This document shows positions 39,688 to 49,656 of a stretch of 64,000 nucleotides of DNA, one piece after another. The DNA comes from FEN-1219 sp039933105 (GTDB taxonomy: Bacteria > Pseudomonadota > Gammaproteobacteria > Steroidobacterales > Rariloculaceae): contig JBDTOT010000004.1 in assembly GCA_039933105.1 (NCBI GenBank), positions 1-64,000 on the forward strand, in the 5' to 3' direction. A program made the position numbers and the translations under genes. Within the stretch, counting starts at the first letter, position 1; each line of letters starts with the position of its first letter. Below the pieces are notes generated by a model. It saw only the letters and a program-made list of their open reading frames with translations, made no database searches and was not told the origin of the DNA.

Positions 39688-40566
39688 CTATTTAGTCGAC
39701 GTGCCGAGCTGATTCTGCAAGTACTTGAAGAAGTCGCTGTCTGGCTGAAGCACGAGCACGTCCTGCTCGCGGCCAATCGACTGCCGGTACGCTTGCATGC
39801 TGCGGTAGAAAGCGTAGAAGTCGCGGTCCTTCGAGTATGCTTCCGCATAAATCTCGGCGGCTCGCGCGTCGCCCGCACCGCGAATCCGCTCCGCATCGCG
39901 GTAGGCTTCCGAAAGGATCACGGTGCGCTGCCGGTCGGCGTCTGCCCGGATCCGCTCGAACTCCTCGTCGCCTTCGGCGCGAAGCTGCGACGCGACGCGC
40001 TGGCGCTCCTGCCGCATGCGGTTATAGACAGACTCACTGACCTCGTCCGCAAGTTCAATGCGTTTGACGCGCACATCGACGATTTGGATGCCGATCTCGG
40101 GCGTGCGTTCGCGCGCGGCTTTTAGCATCTGTTCCATGAGTTCCGACCGTTCAGCGGACACCACTTGCTGGACGGTGCGCTGGCTGATCGCAGCCTTGAT
40201 GCCTTCCTTGATGATCGCCGACAAACGCTCGACGGCCAGTGTCTCGTCGCCGCGCACCGCACGGTAGTACTGTGCGGGGTCGATGATCCGCCACATCACG
40301 AAGTAGTCGACGATCAGATTCTTCTTCTCGCCCGTCAGGAACTTCTCTGCCTGAGGCTTGAGATTGATGATGCGTTTCGGATACCGCTCGACGTTCTGCA
40401 CGAACGGCACTTTGAAGTGCAGCCCTGGCTTGTAGTCGGCCTGGACGATCTCGCCGAACTGAAATTTGACGGCATAGTCGCGCTGGTCGACCGTGAACAT
40501 TGACATCCGGACCAGAATCACGATCACCACCGTGGCGATCAACAGCAGATTCAAACGCGGACTCAC
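39688..40566 (-). CDS. hflC: HflC band-7 membrane protein
   Basis: The product has 292 residues. One N-terminal membrane helix (about 5-22) is followed by a periplasmic SPFH/band-7 domain (DYAVKFQFGEIVQADYKPGLHFKVPF) and a coiled coil rich in Arg and Glu (about 175-225). With HflK it forms the cage around the FtsH protease and modulates membrane-protein turnover. The start is GTG. Between hflK (21 bases upstream) and yjeT. Confidence 0.95.
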   Translation of the reverse strand: MSPRLNLLLIATVVIVILVRMSMFTVDQRDYAVKFQFGEIVQADYKPGLHFKVPFVQNVERYPKRIINLKPQAEKFLTGEKKNLIVDYFVMWRIIDPAQYYRAVRGDETLAVERLSAIIKEGIKAAISQRTVQQVVSAERSELMEQMLKAARERTPEIGIQIVDVRVKRIELADEVSESVYNRMRQERQRVASQLRAEGDEEFERIRADADRQRTVILSEAYRDAERIRGAGDARAAEIYAEAYSKDRDFYAFYRSMQAYRQSIGREQDVLVLQPDSDFFKYLQNQLGTSTK

Positions 40567-40587
40567 GACGGAATGCTCCTTACCCGC

Positions 40588-41712
40588 TCAGCGCGTCTCG
40601 CGCTCGCGGGAGCGCGGTATGACATTGGGAGACGGAGCCACGGCCGTTACGCCCGGCGAGGTGTCTCCGCCCCGCTCGCCAGCGGCCCGGCGCTGCATGA
40701 GTTGATCGAGGGGCAGATACAACACATTGCTCGTTCCCTTGGTGTCCACGAGCACTTTCGTGGAGCTCGCGAGAACGGCCTCGACTGTTTCAAGGTACAT
40801 GCGTTCGCGAGTCACGGCCGGCGCCTTCTGATATTGCGCGAGGATGGACGTGAAGCGGTCCGATTCGCCCTCGGCGTTGGCAACGACTTGCGAGCGGTAA
40901 GCGTCGGCCCCCTGCCGCCGCACTGCCGCCTCACCGCGTGCCCGCGGCAGGATCTCGTTCGAGTACGACTGTGCTTCGAGGATGCGCCGCTCGCGATCCT
41001 CGCGAGCCTTGATCGAATCCTGCACGCTGCTCTCGACCTCGCGCGGAAAATTTGCATCCTGCATGTTGACTTCATACACCGTGATGCCCGCGCCGTAGGA
41101 GTCAAGCGTCGCTTGCAGCAATTCCTGTGTATCTCGCGCAACCTCTGTTCTGCCTTCGGTCAGAATGAAATCGAGCACGTTGCGCCCCACGACTTCACGG
41201 ATTGCGCTGGCCGTCGCGTCGATCAGCGTGGTTTCGGGCTCGCGCGTGTTGAACATGAATTTCTGCGCGTCCGTGCGTCGAAACTGCACGCGCAGATCGA
41301 CGTTCACGATGTTCTCATCGCGCGTCAGCATGCTGCCGGAGTACGGGAGCTGCTCGGTCGCGTTGATGTTGACCCGCTCGACGCTCTCGATGGGCCAGGG
41401 TAGGTGCCACCGCAAGCCCGGTTGCGTCAGCTGCTGGAATGCTCCGAACCGCAACACCACGCCACGTTGCGCCTCGTCGACGATATACACCCCAGTGAGC
41501 GCCCAGATCGCGGCGATGAGCACAGCCGCGCTCGCGAAAAAGCCTGAGCTCAACGGTGGATCGCCCGAGCCACGGCCGCCACCGCCGCGCCCACCACGGA
41601 ACAGACCCGCGAGCCTGCGCTGCAGGTCGCGTACTACGGCATCCAGGTCCACGGGACCTTTATCCTTATCGGAGCGCCACGGATTCTTCTTTTCGCCGTC
41701 GTCCCAAGCCAT
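40588..41712 (-). CDS. hflK: HflK band-7 membrane protein
   Basis: The product has 374 residues. A Gly-rich cytosolic start (GGRGGGGRGSGD near 42-53), one membrane helix (about 60-80), a band-7 domain with EAQRGVVLRFGAFQQLTQPGLRWHLPW, and a C-terminal coiled coil and tail. It assembles with HflC around FtsH. Six bases separate it from hflX. Confidence 0.95.
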   Translation of the reverse strand: MAWDDGEKKNPWRSDKDKGPVDLDAVVRDLQRRLAGLFRGGRGGGGRGSGDPPLSSGFFASAAVLIAAIWALTGVYIVDEAQRGVVLRFGAFQQLTQPGLRWHLPWPIESVERVNINATEQLPYSGSMLTRDENIVNVDLRVQFRRTDAQKFMFNTREPETTLIDATASAIREVVGRNVLDFILTEGRTEVARDTQELLQATLDSYGAGITVYEVNMQDANFPREVESSVQDSIKAREDRERRILEAQSYSNEILPRARGEAAVRRQGADAYRSQVVANAEGESDRFTSILAQYQKAPAVTRERMYLETVEAVLASSTKVLVDTKGTSNVLYLPLDQLMQRRAAGERGGDTSPGVTAVAPSPNVIPRSRERETR

Positions 41713-41718
41713 CGCTAC

Positions 41719-43002
41719 TCACGCTTTGCGTCCAAATTCTTCTGCCGCGAGGCCCTCCTGGTCGCGTAGCTGCCGCCAGCGCTGCGCCGGTAGCTCTACG
41801 GCCAAGGTCCAGCCGCCATTCGGATCGGCGGTTTCGCCGCGAACGGCGTGCCACGCGAACAATTTCGCCCGTACTCGGCTCTGCTGCGGCCCCAAGTGGA
41901 GCTCACCAACGAACCGCTCACCGCTGACCCGCGCCACAATGGCGGCGCGTAGCTCCGCGAGGCCGCTGCCCGTTACGGCCGAAACACAGTACCTATTGGG
42001 CGAAAGTCCTTCCGGCTCCCCGACGAAGTCGGCGCCGGCCCTGTCGATCTTATTGTACACCGGGAGACAGGGAACCTCGGCAGCTCCGATCTCATTCAGC
42101 ACCTTTTCGACCTGCTGTCGACGGTCCTCGTGGTGAGGGTCGCTGGCATCGATGACATGCAGCAGCAGCGCGGCCTCGCGGGTCTCCGTGAGGGTTGCAC
42201 GAAACGCGGCGACAAGCTCGTGAGGCAGGTCGCGCACAAACCCAACGGTATCGGCGACGAGCACCTCTTCGCTGCCCCCCGGGGGTAACCGGCGGATCGT
42301 GGGGTCGAGCGTGGCAAACAACTGGTCTTTGGCCAGCAGGTGCGCTCCCGAGAGCGCGTTGAAGAGCGTGGTCTTGCCGGCATTCGTGTAACCGACCAGC
42401 GCCACCGTGGGGACCTCGGCGCGACGCCGCTCCTTCCTGCTCGCCTCGCGCTGCCGCTCGACGCGCTTAAGACGCTCGCGCAGATGTCGAATCCGTAAAC
42501 TCACCAGCCGCCGATCGGTCTCGAGCTGGGTTTCTCCCGGTCCTCGCAGACCAATGCCGCCTTTTTGTCGCTCGAGATGCGTCCAGCCGCGAACCAGACG
42601 CGACGCCAAGTGCTCGTGCTGCGCGAGCTCCACTTGAAGCTTGCCTTCGAACGTGGCCGCACGCTGGGCGAAGATGTCGAGGATCAGGCCGTTTCGGTCG
42701 AGGACGCGCGTGTTCAGCGCTTTTTCCAGGTTGCGTTCCTGGCCGGGCCGCAAAGGCTGATTGATGAGGATCAACTCGGCGCCCGAGTCGCGCACTTGTT
42801 CGGCGACCTCCTCGACCTTGCCGCTGCCGATGAAAAACTTCGGATCTGGACGATCGCGCCGCGCGGTCAGCTCGGCAACGACGGTAGCGCCAGCCGATTC
42901 GGCCAGCGCGTGAAATTCCTGGATCTCATCGTCTAAGCACGGTCTTTTGAGACCAACGTGCAGCAGCAGCGCGCGTTCACCGCTGCGTGGGCGATCGAGC
43001 AA
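41719..43002 (-). CDS. hflX: GTPase HflX
   Basis: The product has 427 residues. HflX splits stalled 70S ribosomes in stress. It has the N-terminal HflX domain (GSGKVEEVAEQV, LRPGQERNLEKAL), the coiled linker, and the G domain with GYTNAGKTTLF, a DTVGFVRDLPHEL switch and NKID. A TTG start with GGAGGGAAGG directly upstream is used. It lies 29 bases after hfq. Confidence 0.96.
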   Translation of the reverse strand: MLDRPRSGERALLLHVGLKRPCLDDEIQEFHALAESAGATVVAELTARRDRPDPKFFIGSGKVEEVAEQVRDSGAELILINQPLRPGQERNLEKALNTRVLDRNGLILDIFAQRAATFEGKLQVELAQHEHLASRLVRGWTHLERQKGGIGLRGPGETQLETDRRLVSLRIRHLRERLKRVERQREASRKERRRAEVPTVALVGYTNAGKTTLFNALSGAHLLAKDQLFATLDPTIRRLPPGGSEEVLVADTVGFVRDLPHELVAAFRATLTETREAALLLHVIDASDPHHEDRRQQVEKVLNEIGAAEVPCLPVYNKIDRAGADFVGEPEGLSPNRYCVSAVTGSGLAELRAAIVARVSGERFVGELHLGPQQSRVRAKLFAWHAVRGETADPNGGWTLAVELPAQRWRQLRDQEGLAAEEFGRKA

Positions 43003-43031
43003 CCTTCCCTCCGTGTGCCGGAGAACGGCAC

Positions 43032-43274
43032 TCAGTCTTCTGTCTCTTCCTCATCCATGGCCGGCACGCGAACATTACGCGCCGGTACGACCGTCGAGAT
43101 GGCGTGCTTGTAGACCATTTGGCTTACGCTGTTGCGCAGCAGAACGACGAACTGATCGAAGGAGTCGATCTGGCCTTGCAGTTTGATGCCGTTCACGAGG
43201 TAAATCGAAACGGGGACCTTTTCCTTACGCAAAGCGTTCAGAAACGGGTCCTGAAGCGACTGGCCTTTGGCCAT
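43032..43274 (-). CDS. hfq: RNA chaperone Hfq
   Basis: The product has 80 residues. Sm1 (LQDPFLNALRKEKVPVSIYLVNGIKLQGQIDSFDQFVVLL) and Sm2 (VYKHAISTVVP) are both intact, including the YKH motif of the proximal RNA-binding face; an acidic C-terminal tail (EEETED) follows. It pairs small RNAs with mRNAs. AAGAGGAG lies just before the ATG. A 147-base gap to miaA probably holds a promoter. Confidence 0.97.
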   Translation of the reverse strand: MAKGQSLQDPFLNALRKEKVPVSIYLVNGIKLQGQIDSFDQFVVLLRNSVSQMVYKHAISTVVPARNVRVPAMDEEETED

Positions 43275-43421
43275 GACTTTCTCCTCTTATTATTCTTCGC
43301 ATCGACGAGATTCGGTCGGCCCGAGTCGCCCAGGCGCGACGCGTTATTTGAAATCTCGCTGATCGCTGTACCGCGCAGGCACAGTAGTTATTCCCCACGC
43401 CGTTAATGCTAGCACAGCATC

Positions 43422-44369
43422 TTAAGATTTCGCGTCGATCCCGCCGCAAAGTGTCACCTGCCTGACACAGCGCGCGATCAAATCCGGTGCAAACGCGGGC
43501 CACGCCTCGCACCGTGGATCGCCGCGTAGCCAAGTGAGCTGACGCTTCGCGTATTGACGCGTCGCGACGATGGCGCGGCGGCGCGTTTCTTCCCAGTCGT
43601 AACTTTTGTCTAGGTAGCCCCAAATCTGGCGGTAGCCCACGGCACGCATCGACGGCATCTCGGGTGTGAGGTCGCCGCGCGCGTGCAACCGCTCCACTTC
43701 TGCGACGAGACCGGCGGCGACCATGACGTCGAAGCGGCGCTCGATGCGTGCGGCAAGATCCTCGCGACGCTCAGGAACGAGTGCGATCGTCCGCACATCG
43801 AAAGAAGGTGTGACTTGCGCCTGGCGTTGCAATTGCGACAGCGGCTGTCCCGTGAGCACATACACTTCGAGTGCGCGCTGAATCCGCTGTCGGTCGGCCG
43901 GTGCGATTCGCGCCGCCGCTTCGGGGTCCACGCCACGCAAGCGCTCGTGCTGAATCGCCCACGACGTCGCGGCTGCGTCGGCATCGAGCTGGCGCCGCAC
44001 CGCTTCGTCGGCGCGCGGAAGTGATGCGAGCCCGTCGCGCAGCGCGCGCAAGTAGAGCAGCGTGCCGCCGACCAGCAACGGCAAACGCCCGCGGGCGACG
44101 ATGCCACTGATTGCCGCCGCCGCATCGCGTGCGAAACGTCCCGCCGAGTACGCTTCGCTCGGGTCCAAGATGTCGATGAGATGGTGCGGCACCTCGGCTT
44201 GCAGAGCAGCCGATGGTTTGGCGGTGCCGATGTCGAGACCGCGATACACCATGGCGGAATCCATGCTGACGATCTCGAGCGGTATTCGTTTCGCGAGTTC
44301 AAACGCAAGATCGGTCTTGCCACAGGCCGTGGGCCCCGTGAGACAAATGCACCGCAGAACTACGCTCAC
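43422..44369 (-). CDS. miaA: tRNA dimethylallyltransferase
   Basis: The product has 315 residues. It adds the dimethylallyl group to A37 of tRNAs reading UNN codons. Shown by Walker A GPTACGKTDLAFELA, SMDSAMVYRGLDIGTAKP, LLVGGTLLYLRALRDGL, and a C-terminal ATRQYAKRQLTWLR. A GTG start is used, nine bases after mutL. The classic gammaproteobacterial order mutL-miaA-hfq-hflX holds. Confidence 0.96.
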   Translation of the reverse strand: MSVVLRCICLTGPTACGKTDLAFELAKRIPLEIVSMDSAMVYRGLDIGTAKPSAALQAEVPHHLIDILDPSEAYSAGRFARDAAAAISGIVARGRLPLLVGGTLLYLRALRDGLASLPRADEAVRRQLDADAAATSWAIQHERLRGVDPEAAARIAPADRQRIQRALEVYVLTGQPLSQLQRQAQVTPSFDVRTIALVPERREDLAARIERRFDVMVAAGLVAEVERLHARGDLTPEMPSMRAVGYRQIWGYLDKSYDWEETRRRAIVATRQYAKRQLTWLRGDPRCEAWPAFAPDLIARCVRQVTLCGGIDAKS

Positions 44370-44378
44370 ACCGGCCTG

Positions 44379-46160
44379 CTACTGGCCGCGAAGGAACAGC
44401 CGGTCGAGATCCGCCATCGTGACTTGCGTCCATGTGGGCCGACCGTGATTGCACGCTTCGCTGCGCTCCGTGCGTTCCATCTCGCGCAGCAACGCGTTCA
44501 TCTCTTGGATCGTCAATCGGCGATTGGCGCGCACCGCGGCGTGGCACGCCATGGTTGCCAGCAACTCGTTGACGACAGATTCGATTCGCCCCGCGCCCTG
44601 ATTCGCCGAGAGATCGCTGAGCAGATCGCGCACGAGCGGCTCGACTTCTCCCGCATCTAGGAGCAACGGCAGTGCGAGCACCGAGATCTCCCGCGGGCCG
44701 CGCCGCAGCAGGTCGAAACCGAGCGCACGCAGTTCGGCGGCGGCCTCCTCGGCCAGATCGGCCTCCTGTGCCGTGACCGCCAGCGTCACTGGCACGAGAA
44801 GCGGCTGCGACTTCAGCTTGTCGGCGCCGAGCGCGTTCTTGAGGCGCTCATACATGACACGTTCATGAGCGGCATGCATGTCGATGATGATCAGGCCAGA
44901 CCGATTCTCGGCTAGGACGTAGACACCGGATAACTGCGCGAGGGCGTAACCGAGCGGCGGCACGGTTGGATCGTCGGCGACGGCGCGCGACGCGACGTGC
45001 GAATGCAGTCGCTCGTAGAGCGGCACGTGCTCTCTTACCTGGCTGCCACGCAGTTCGAGGGGGGCTTGATGCGTCGGCGCACCGGGCGCCAGAGCGCGGT
45101 GTGCCGCTACGTGCTCAGCCAGCGTGGCGCCATGCACAGGCGCCGCGGGTGCTTCTGCTGCCGCAATCGTGCCGGCGAGCGCCGTCTCTACCGTGCGAAA
45201 CACGAAGTCATGGACGAGTCGCGAGTCGCGAAATCTGATCTCGAGCTTGGCCGGATGCGCGTTGACGTCGACGCGGCGCGGATCGATATCGAGGTACAAC
45301 ACGAAGGCTGGCTGTCGCGACCCGAAAAGGACGTCCTGGTAACCCAATCGAACTGCGTGCCGCAGTAGCTTGTCGCGCACGAAGCGACCGTTGACAAATG
45401 TGTACTGCATGTCGGCCTGGCTGCGCGAGAATGCCGGCGCCGCGAGCCAGCCCGTGAGGCGCAATCCTTCTATCTCGCGCTCGAAGTAGCGTGCGTTCGC
45501 GAGAAACTCTTCGCCGCAGAGATCCGCTAACCGCGCTTCTTGCTCGACCCTGGCCACAGCGACCGGCGCGTGCCATGCGATCCGATCGTTGTTCAGCAGG
45601 CGAAACTCGACGTCGAATCGTGCGAGCGCGAGGCTCTTCAGCACGGCGTCGACGTGTCCGGCCTCGGTTTTTTCAGACCGTTGAAACTTGCGGCGCGCCG
45701 GCGTATTGAAAAACAGGTCGCGCACCTCGATCGTGGTACCGAGCGCGTGGGCGGCTGGCTTCGCCACGCCGATGTCGCCACCATCGCAGGTGACGCGCCA
45801 TGCGTGCTCCGGCGCCGACGTACGCGACGTCAACGTCATGCGCGAGACCGAGCCGATACTAGGCAACGCCTCACCGCGAAACCCCATCGAAGTGAGCGCC
45901 TCGAGATCATCGAGCGTGCCGATTTTGCTAGTCGCATGACGCGACAGCGCGAGCGCCATCTCGTCCGCTGCAATGCCGTGGCCGTCGTCCGCAACGCGAA
46001 TAAGAGCGGAGCCGCCCGCCGCGATCGCGACTTCGATCGAGCGCGCGCCCGCATCGAGCGAATTCTCGACGAGTTCCTTGACGACGGACGCGGGCCGCTC
46101 GACGACCTCGCCGGCGGCGATTTGGTCGATCAGCTGCGAAGGCAGAATTCGGATGGTCAC
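44379..46160 (-). CDS. mutL: DNA mismatch repair protein MutL
   Basis: The product has 593 residues. The GHKL ATPase domain has ELVENSLDAGA, DDGHGI and TSMGFRGEALPSI. The C-terminal domain has DMHAAHERVMYE, a near match to the endonuclease motif DQHAX2EX4E, and also ACHAAVRANR and CNHGRPTW. This points to a nicking MutL of the MutH-independent type, unlike E. coli. It lies between miaA and the amidase gene. Confidence 0.96.
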   Translation of the reverse strand: MTIRILPSQLIDQIAAGEVVERPASVVKELVENSLDAGARSIEVAIAAGGSALIRVADDGHGIAADEMALALSRHATSKIGTLDDLEALTSMGFRGEALPSIGSVSRMTLTSRTSAPEHAWRVTCDGGDIGVAKPAAHALGTTIEVRDLFFNTPARRKFQRSEKTEAGHVDAVLKSLALARFDVEFRLLNNDRIAWHAPVAVARVEQEARLADLCGEEFLANARYFEREIEGLRLTGWLAAPAFSRSQADMQYTFVNGRFVRDKLLRHAVRLGYQDVLFGSRQPAFVLYLDIDPRRVDVNAHPAKLEIRFRDSRLVHDFVFRTVETALAGTIAAAEAPAAPVHGATLAEHVAAHRALAPGAPTHQAPLELRGSQVREHVPLYERLHSHVASRAVADDPTVPPLGYALAQLSGVYVLAENRSGLIIIDMHAAHERVMYERLKNALGADKLKSQPLLVPVTLAVTAQEADLAEEAAAELRALGFDLLRRGPREISVLALPLLLDAGEVEPLVRDLLSDLSANQGAGRIESVVNELLATMACHAAVRANRRLTIQEMNALLREMERTERSEACNHGRPTWTQVTMADLDRLFLRGQ

Positions 46161-46232
46161 GCGAAACCCTTGGCGCGTGGCGACGCGCGCGGGGCGAGTG
46201 TACCTCAGGCGCCAGCGACGACGTCGCCGCGC

Positions 46233-47570
46233 TCAACTGGCCGGAATCGTCAACACCTGGCCGACTCGAACGACGTCGGTCTTCATACTATTGGAGCGGC
46301 GAATACTGGCGGAGCTGACGCGATACCGCTCAGCAATGGTGGAGAGAGTCTCGCCGCTCGCGATGACGTGGCGAACCGGCCCGCCCGCGGTCGCACCTGG
46401 CGACGCCGGCGCCGCGAAGTAGCTGCCTTGCGGCGGGTTGGCAGTGAAGTAGTCCACGATGCCCTGACGCAGTGCCGTTGCGAGCGTCGCCTGATAGCCG
46501 GGGTTACGCAGCGACGATTCCTCGCGTGGATTCGATATGTACGCCGTCTCGACGAGCACCGACGGAACATCGGGAGACTTCAGCACGAGGAACGGCGCCT
46601 GTTGAACCTGCAGGCGGCGCATCGAGGTCACGGCAGACATCCGGCGAATGAGGCGCTGTCCGGCAGCCGTGCTCGCGCTGAGCGCCGCACTTTGCGACAA
46701 ATCGAGCAGCACGCGCGCCAGCAACTGATCCTTGTCGGCTAGAGAAACGCCACCGATCAAATCCGACGCGTTCTCGCGCTGTGCCAAAAGCAACGACTGC
46801 TCGTCGCTCGCGGCTTTGTCGGACAGCACGTATACCGTCGCGCCCTTCGCATTACGGTCTCGGTACGAATCGGCGTGGATCGACATGAAGAAGTCGGCTT
46901 GTGCCTGATGCGCGAGCTCCGTGCGCTTGCGTAGCGGCACGAAGTAATCGCCACCGCGCGTTAGCACGGCCCGCATGCCGGGAGTCGAGTTGATTTCCTC
47001 TGCGACTCGACGCGCGATCGCGAGCACAACATCCTTCTCCTCGGCGCCCGCCCGTCCGCTCGCACCTGGATCCTCGCCACCGTGACCAGCGTCGATCGCG
47101 ACGACGACCTCGCGCCCACGCTCGGGGGCCGCGGGTGAGCGCCGTGCGACGGCTGTCGACTCCGCGAGTGGCAGGTCGACGACGAGGCGATGGCCGTACT
47201 GTTCCGTCGGCGCGAGCAGGAATGTCTTGGGCTTCGCGGCACCATTCAACTCGAGCACGACGCGCAGATCGCCGCCGGCACGCGGCCCCGTGCGCACGGA
47301 CGCCACAACTCCGCGGCCGTCGGGCAATGCGAGCGAGCTCGCGCTGGATGTATTCGGTAGATCGATTACGACCCGATCCGGGTCCGACAGCGCGAAGACT
47401 CGGTGCTCGACGGGACCGGTGAGCTCGAACACGGCGCGGGTGCCTTCCGGACCGGACCACAGGCGAATGCCATTGACGGTAGCGCCGGCCGCGATGCGAC
47501 CGAGCAGAAGCAGCGCGAGCAACGTTGCGACCCGCAGCCAACCCCCTACCAACACCCGACTGCGCTCCAT
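46233..47570 (-). CDS. amiC: N-acetylmuramoyl-L-alanine amidase with AMIN and LysM domains
   Basis: The product has 445 residues. A signal peptide (about 1-30), an AMIN domain (about 30-135) that targets the septum, an amidase-3 domain (VVVAIDAGHGGEDPGASGR with the first zinc histidine, then SIHADSYRDRNAKGATVYVLS and VLVETAYISNPREE), and a C-terminal LysM (HVIASGETLSTIAERYRVSSASIRRSN). It splits daughter-cell peptidoglycan in the periplasm. The added LysM is common outside enterobacteria. The name amiC is by architecture; amiB is equally possible. Confidence 0.93.
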   Translation of the reverse strand: MERSRVLVGGWLRVATLLALLLLGRIAAGATVNGIRLWSGPEGTRAVFELTGPVEHRVFALSDPDRVVIDLPNTSSASSLALPDGRGVVASVRTGPRAGGDLRVVLELNGAAKPKTFLLAPTEQYGHRLVVDLPLAESTAVARRSPAAPERGREVVVAIDAGHGGEDPGASGRAGAEEKDVVLAIARRVAEEINSTPGMRAVLTRGGDYFVPLRKRTELAHQAQADFFMSIHADSYRDRNAKGATVYVLSDKAASDEQSLLLAQRENASDLIGGVSLADKDQLLARVLLDLSQSAALSASTAAGQRLIRRMSAVTSMRRLQVQQAPFLVLKSPDVPSVLVETAYISNPREESSLRNPGYQATLATALRQGIVDYFTANPPQGSYFAAPASPGATAGGPVRHVIASGETLSTIAERYRVSSASIRRSNSMKTDVVRVGQVLTIPAS

Positions 47571-47626
47571 TGTGGCGACGCCTTATGTTTACGCGTTTCG
47601 CCGCCTTTTTCAATGTTTTCTGTGGA

Positions 47627-48133
47627 TTAGCGTTCGTTGTTAACGCCCGCCTGATAACTATGCTCCAAGGCCTCGATTCCGGCCCGAGTTCTGGCACGCA
47701 AGGTCAGCTGCCGCGTGCTGTCGCCGCTGTCGGCGAACTCGAGGACGAGATCGCACCGTGCGGCCAGCGCGGGCGCACGCTCGGGCCACTCGAACACGAC
47801 CCAGGCATTGGCATCGGCAAGCCAGTCGCGTACGCCAAGGTGTTCGAGCTCCGCGTCGCCGCTCAACCGATACAGATCGAGATGCACGAGCGTCAAGTCA
47901 CCGAGATCGTACTGCTCGAGCAGCGTATACGTGGGCGAAGGCACCCGACCCTGATAATCGAGCCCACGCAGCATCGCGCGGGCCCACGTGGTCTTCCCAG
48001 TACCGAGCGTTCCCGCAAGACCGAGCACGAGCGGCCGGCAGCCGGCCGCTCGTAAAGCTCGGGCAAACTGCCCAGCAGAATCAATGAGCTCCGCCTCTGA
48101 ACGGAAGCTCTTTATTACCTCGGATTGGCCCAT
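47627..48133 (-). CDS. tsaE: tRNA threonylcarbamoyladenosine ATPase TsaE
   Basis: The product has 168 residues. Walker A GTLGTGKTTWARAML, SPTYTLLEQYDLGDLTLVHLDLYRLSGDAELEHLG and VVFEWPERAP are the family marks. It powers formation of the universal t6A37 tRNA modification together with TsaB, TsaD and TsaC. It overlaps the 3' end of the nnrE-nnrD gene by 19 bases and precedes the amidase, as in E. coli. Confidence 0.95.
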   Translation of the reverse strand: MGQSEVIKSFRSEAELIDSAGQFARALRAAGCRPLVLGLAGTLGTGKTTWARAMLRGLDYQGRVPSPTYTLLEQYDLGDLTLVHLDLYRLSGDAELEHLGVRDWLADANAWVVFEWPERAPALAARCDLVLEFADSGDSTRQLTLRARTRAGIEALEHSYQAGVNNER

Positions 48134-49614
48134 CGACGTAGGTGTGAAAAGAGGTCGCTCGCCAGCATGCCGCGTTCACCGTCGCTGGCCGCCGAGTCGC
48201 CCGCAAGCGCATGCAGTAGCACCGCGGCACGGACGCTGCCCGCCAGGCTGCGGCTCTGAACCAGCAAGGAGCCGATCACGCCCGCGAGCACGTCGCCCAT
48301 GCCGCCGGTGGCCATGCCGGGGTTGCCGCGATCGCACACACGCGGAGGCTCATCCGCCTCGGCCATGGTGACCAGCGTGTTGGCGCCCTTGAGAACGGCC
48401 GCACCGCCGTAACGACGCACCAGCTCACGCAGCGCACCGCTTCGGTCTTGCTGAATGGCGGCTGTGCTCCTGCCGAGCAACCGAGCCGCCTCGCCGGGAT
48501 GCGGCGTCAACACCCAGTTGCCGCGGCGGGAGGGTGTGACCGCGAGGAAGTTTAGACCGTCGGCATCGACCACGAGCGGCAGTTCGGTCGCGAGCACCCG
48601 CTCGTGTAGCGCCCTCGCCCACGGCAGCTGCCCAAGGCCTGGCCCCAATACCACCGCGTCGACCATGGTTAGCAACTCATCGACGTCGCGGGCGTTCGTG
48701 ACGCCGTGGCAGATGATCTCAGGCCGGCCGTTCAGCACTGACGTCACGTTGTCGGGATGGGTTGCCACGTAGACGAGACCGGCGCCCACGCGCAGAGCGG
48801 CCTCGGCCGCGAGGCGTATTGCACCGCCCATCCCAACGCCGCCGCCGATCAGCAGCACACGCCCGTTCGACCCTTTGTGCGCCGAGCGGGCGCGACGCGG
48901 CAGAACTCGATCGAGATCTGCAGTCGTAAGCCGTATGAGGCGAGGCTTCATTCCTGAGGCGAGCGCCGCCGGCACGTCGAGGCTCGCGAGCTCGAGCGCG
49001 CCGAGATAGTCGACCGCCGCGCCGAGAAACAGTCCCTGTTTTAGTGCGATGAACGTGACGGTGACCGTGGCATTCACAGCAGCGCCCCGTGGTGCGCCGG
49101 TGTCGGCGTCCACGCCACTCGGAACGTCTAGCGCCAGGATCGGCCGACGCGCAGCATTCATGGCCTCGATCGCGTCGAGGAATGCGCCGGCTACGGGGCG
49201 GTCGATACCGATTCCCAATACACCGTCGACGATGACATCGGCACCTTCGAGCGCCAGCGCTGAGAAAGGCTCGATGCGCACTCCAGCCGCAATGCAATCG
49301 GCGGCTGCGCGGCTAGCGTCACCGTGCCACCTGTCGCTCGATACGAGCGCGAGCACCCGCACGGAAAGACCCGCGGCCGCCGCCAGTCGAGCTATCACCA
49401 GGCCATCGCCCGCGTTGTTGCCGACACCGCACACGATCACGAGAGACTTCGCGTCCGGCCAGCGCCGGCTCACGACGGCAAGCGCCGCGGCCCCGGCGCG
49501 GCACATCAGCTCGTAACTCGGAATTCCACCGCGCTCGCTCGCGAGCCGTTCGAGCGCTCGCACATCGGCGACGCTATAGATGTTCTCGGGCAACTCTTGG
49601 GCGGGACCGCTCAT
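48115..49614 (-). CDS. nnrD: Bifunctional NAD(P)HX epimerase/dehydratase
   Basis: The product has 499 residues. The N-terminal YjeF-N epimerase (about 1-215; VCGVGNNAGDGLVIARLAAAAG) is fused to the C-terminal ADP-dependent dehydratase (about 225-499; GSNGRVLLIGGGVGMGGAIRLAAEAALRVGAG, TPHPGEAARLLG, GNPGMATGGMGDVLAGVIG). It repairs hydrated NAD(P)H. ATG 49614 gives the family N-terminus. Divergent from queG with 42 bases between. Confidence 0.95.
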   Translation of the reverse strand: MSGPAQELPENIYSVADVRALERLASERGGIPSYELMCRAGAAALAVVSRRWPDAKSLVIVCGVGNNAGDGLVIARLAAAAGLSVRVLALVSSDRWHGDASRAAADCIAAGVRIEPFSALALEGADVIVDGVLGIGIDRPVAGAFLDAIEAMNAARRPILALDVPSGVDADTGAPRGAAVNATVTVTFIALKQGLFLGAAVDYLGALELASLDVPAALASGMKPRLIRLTTADLDRVLPRRARSAHKGSNGRVLLIGGGVGMGGAIRLAAEAALRVGAGLVYVATHPDNVTSVLNGRPEIICHGVTNARDVDELLTMVDAVVLGPGLGQLPWARALHERVLATELPLVVDADGLNFLAVTPSRRGNWVLTPHPGEAARLLGRSTAAIQQDRSGALRELVRRYGGAAVLKGANTLVTMAEADEPPRVCDRGNPGMATGGMGDVLAGVIGSLLVQSRSLAGSVRAAVLLHALAGDSAASDGERGMLASDLFSHLRRWANPR

Positions 49615-49656
49615 CGCGGCGATTATACTGGCCCCAGCGCACCTGCCGACGTCCGC

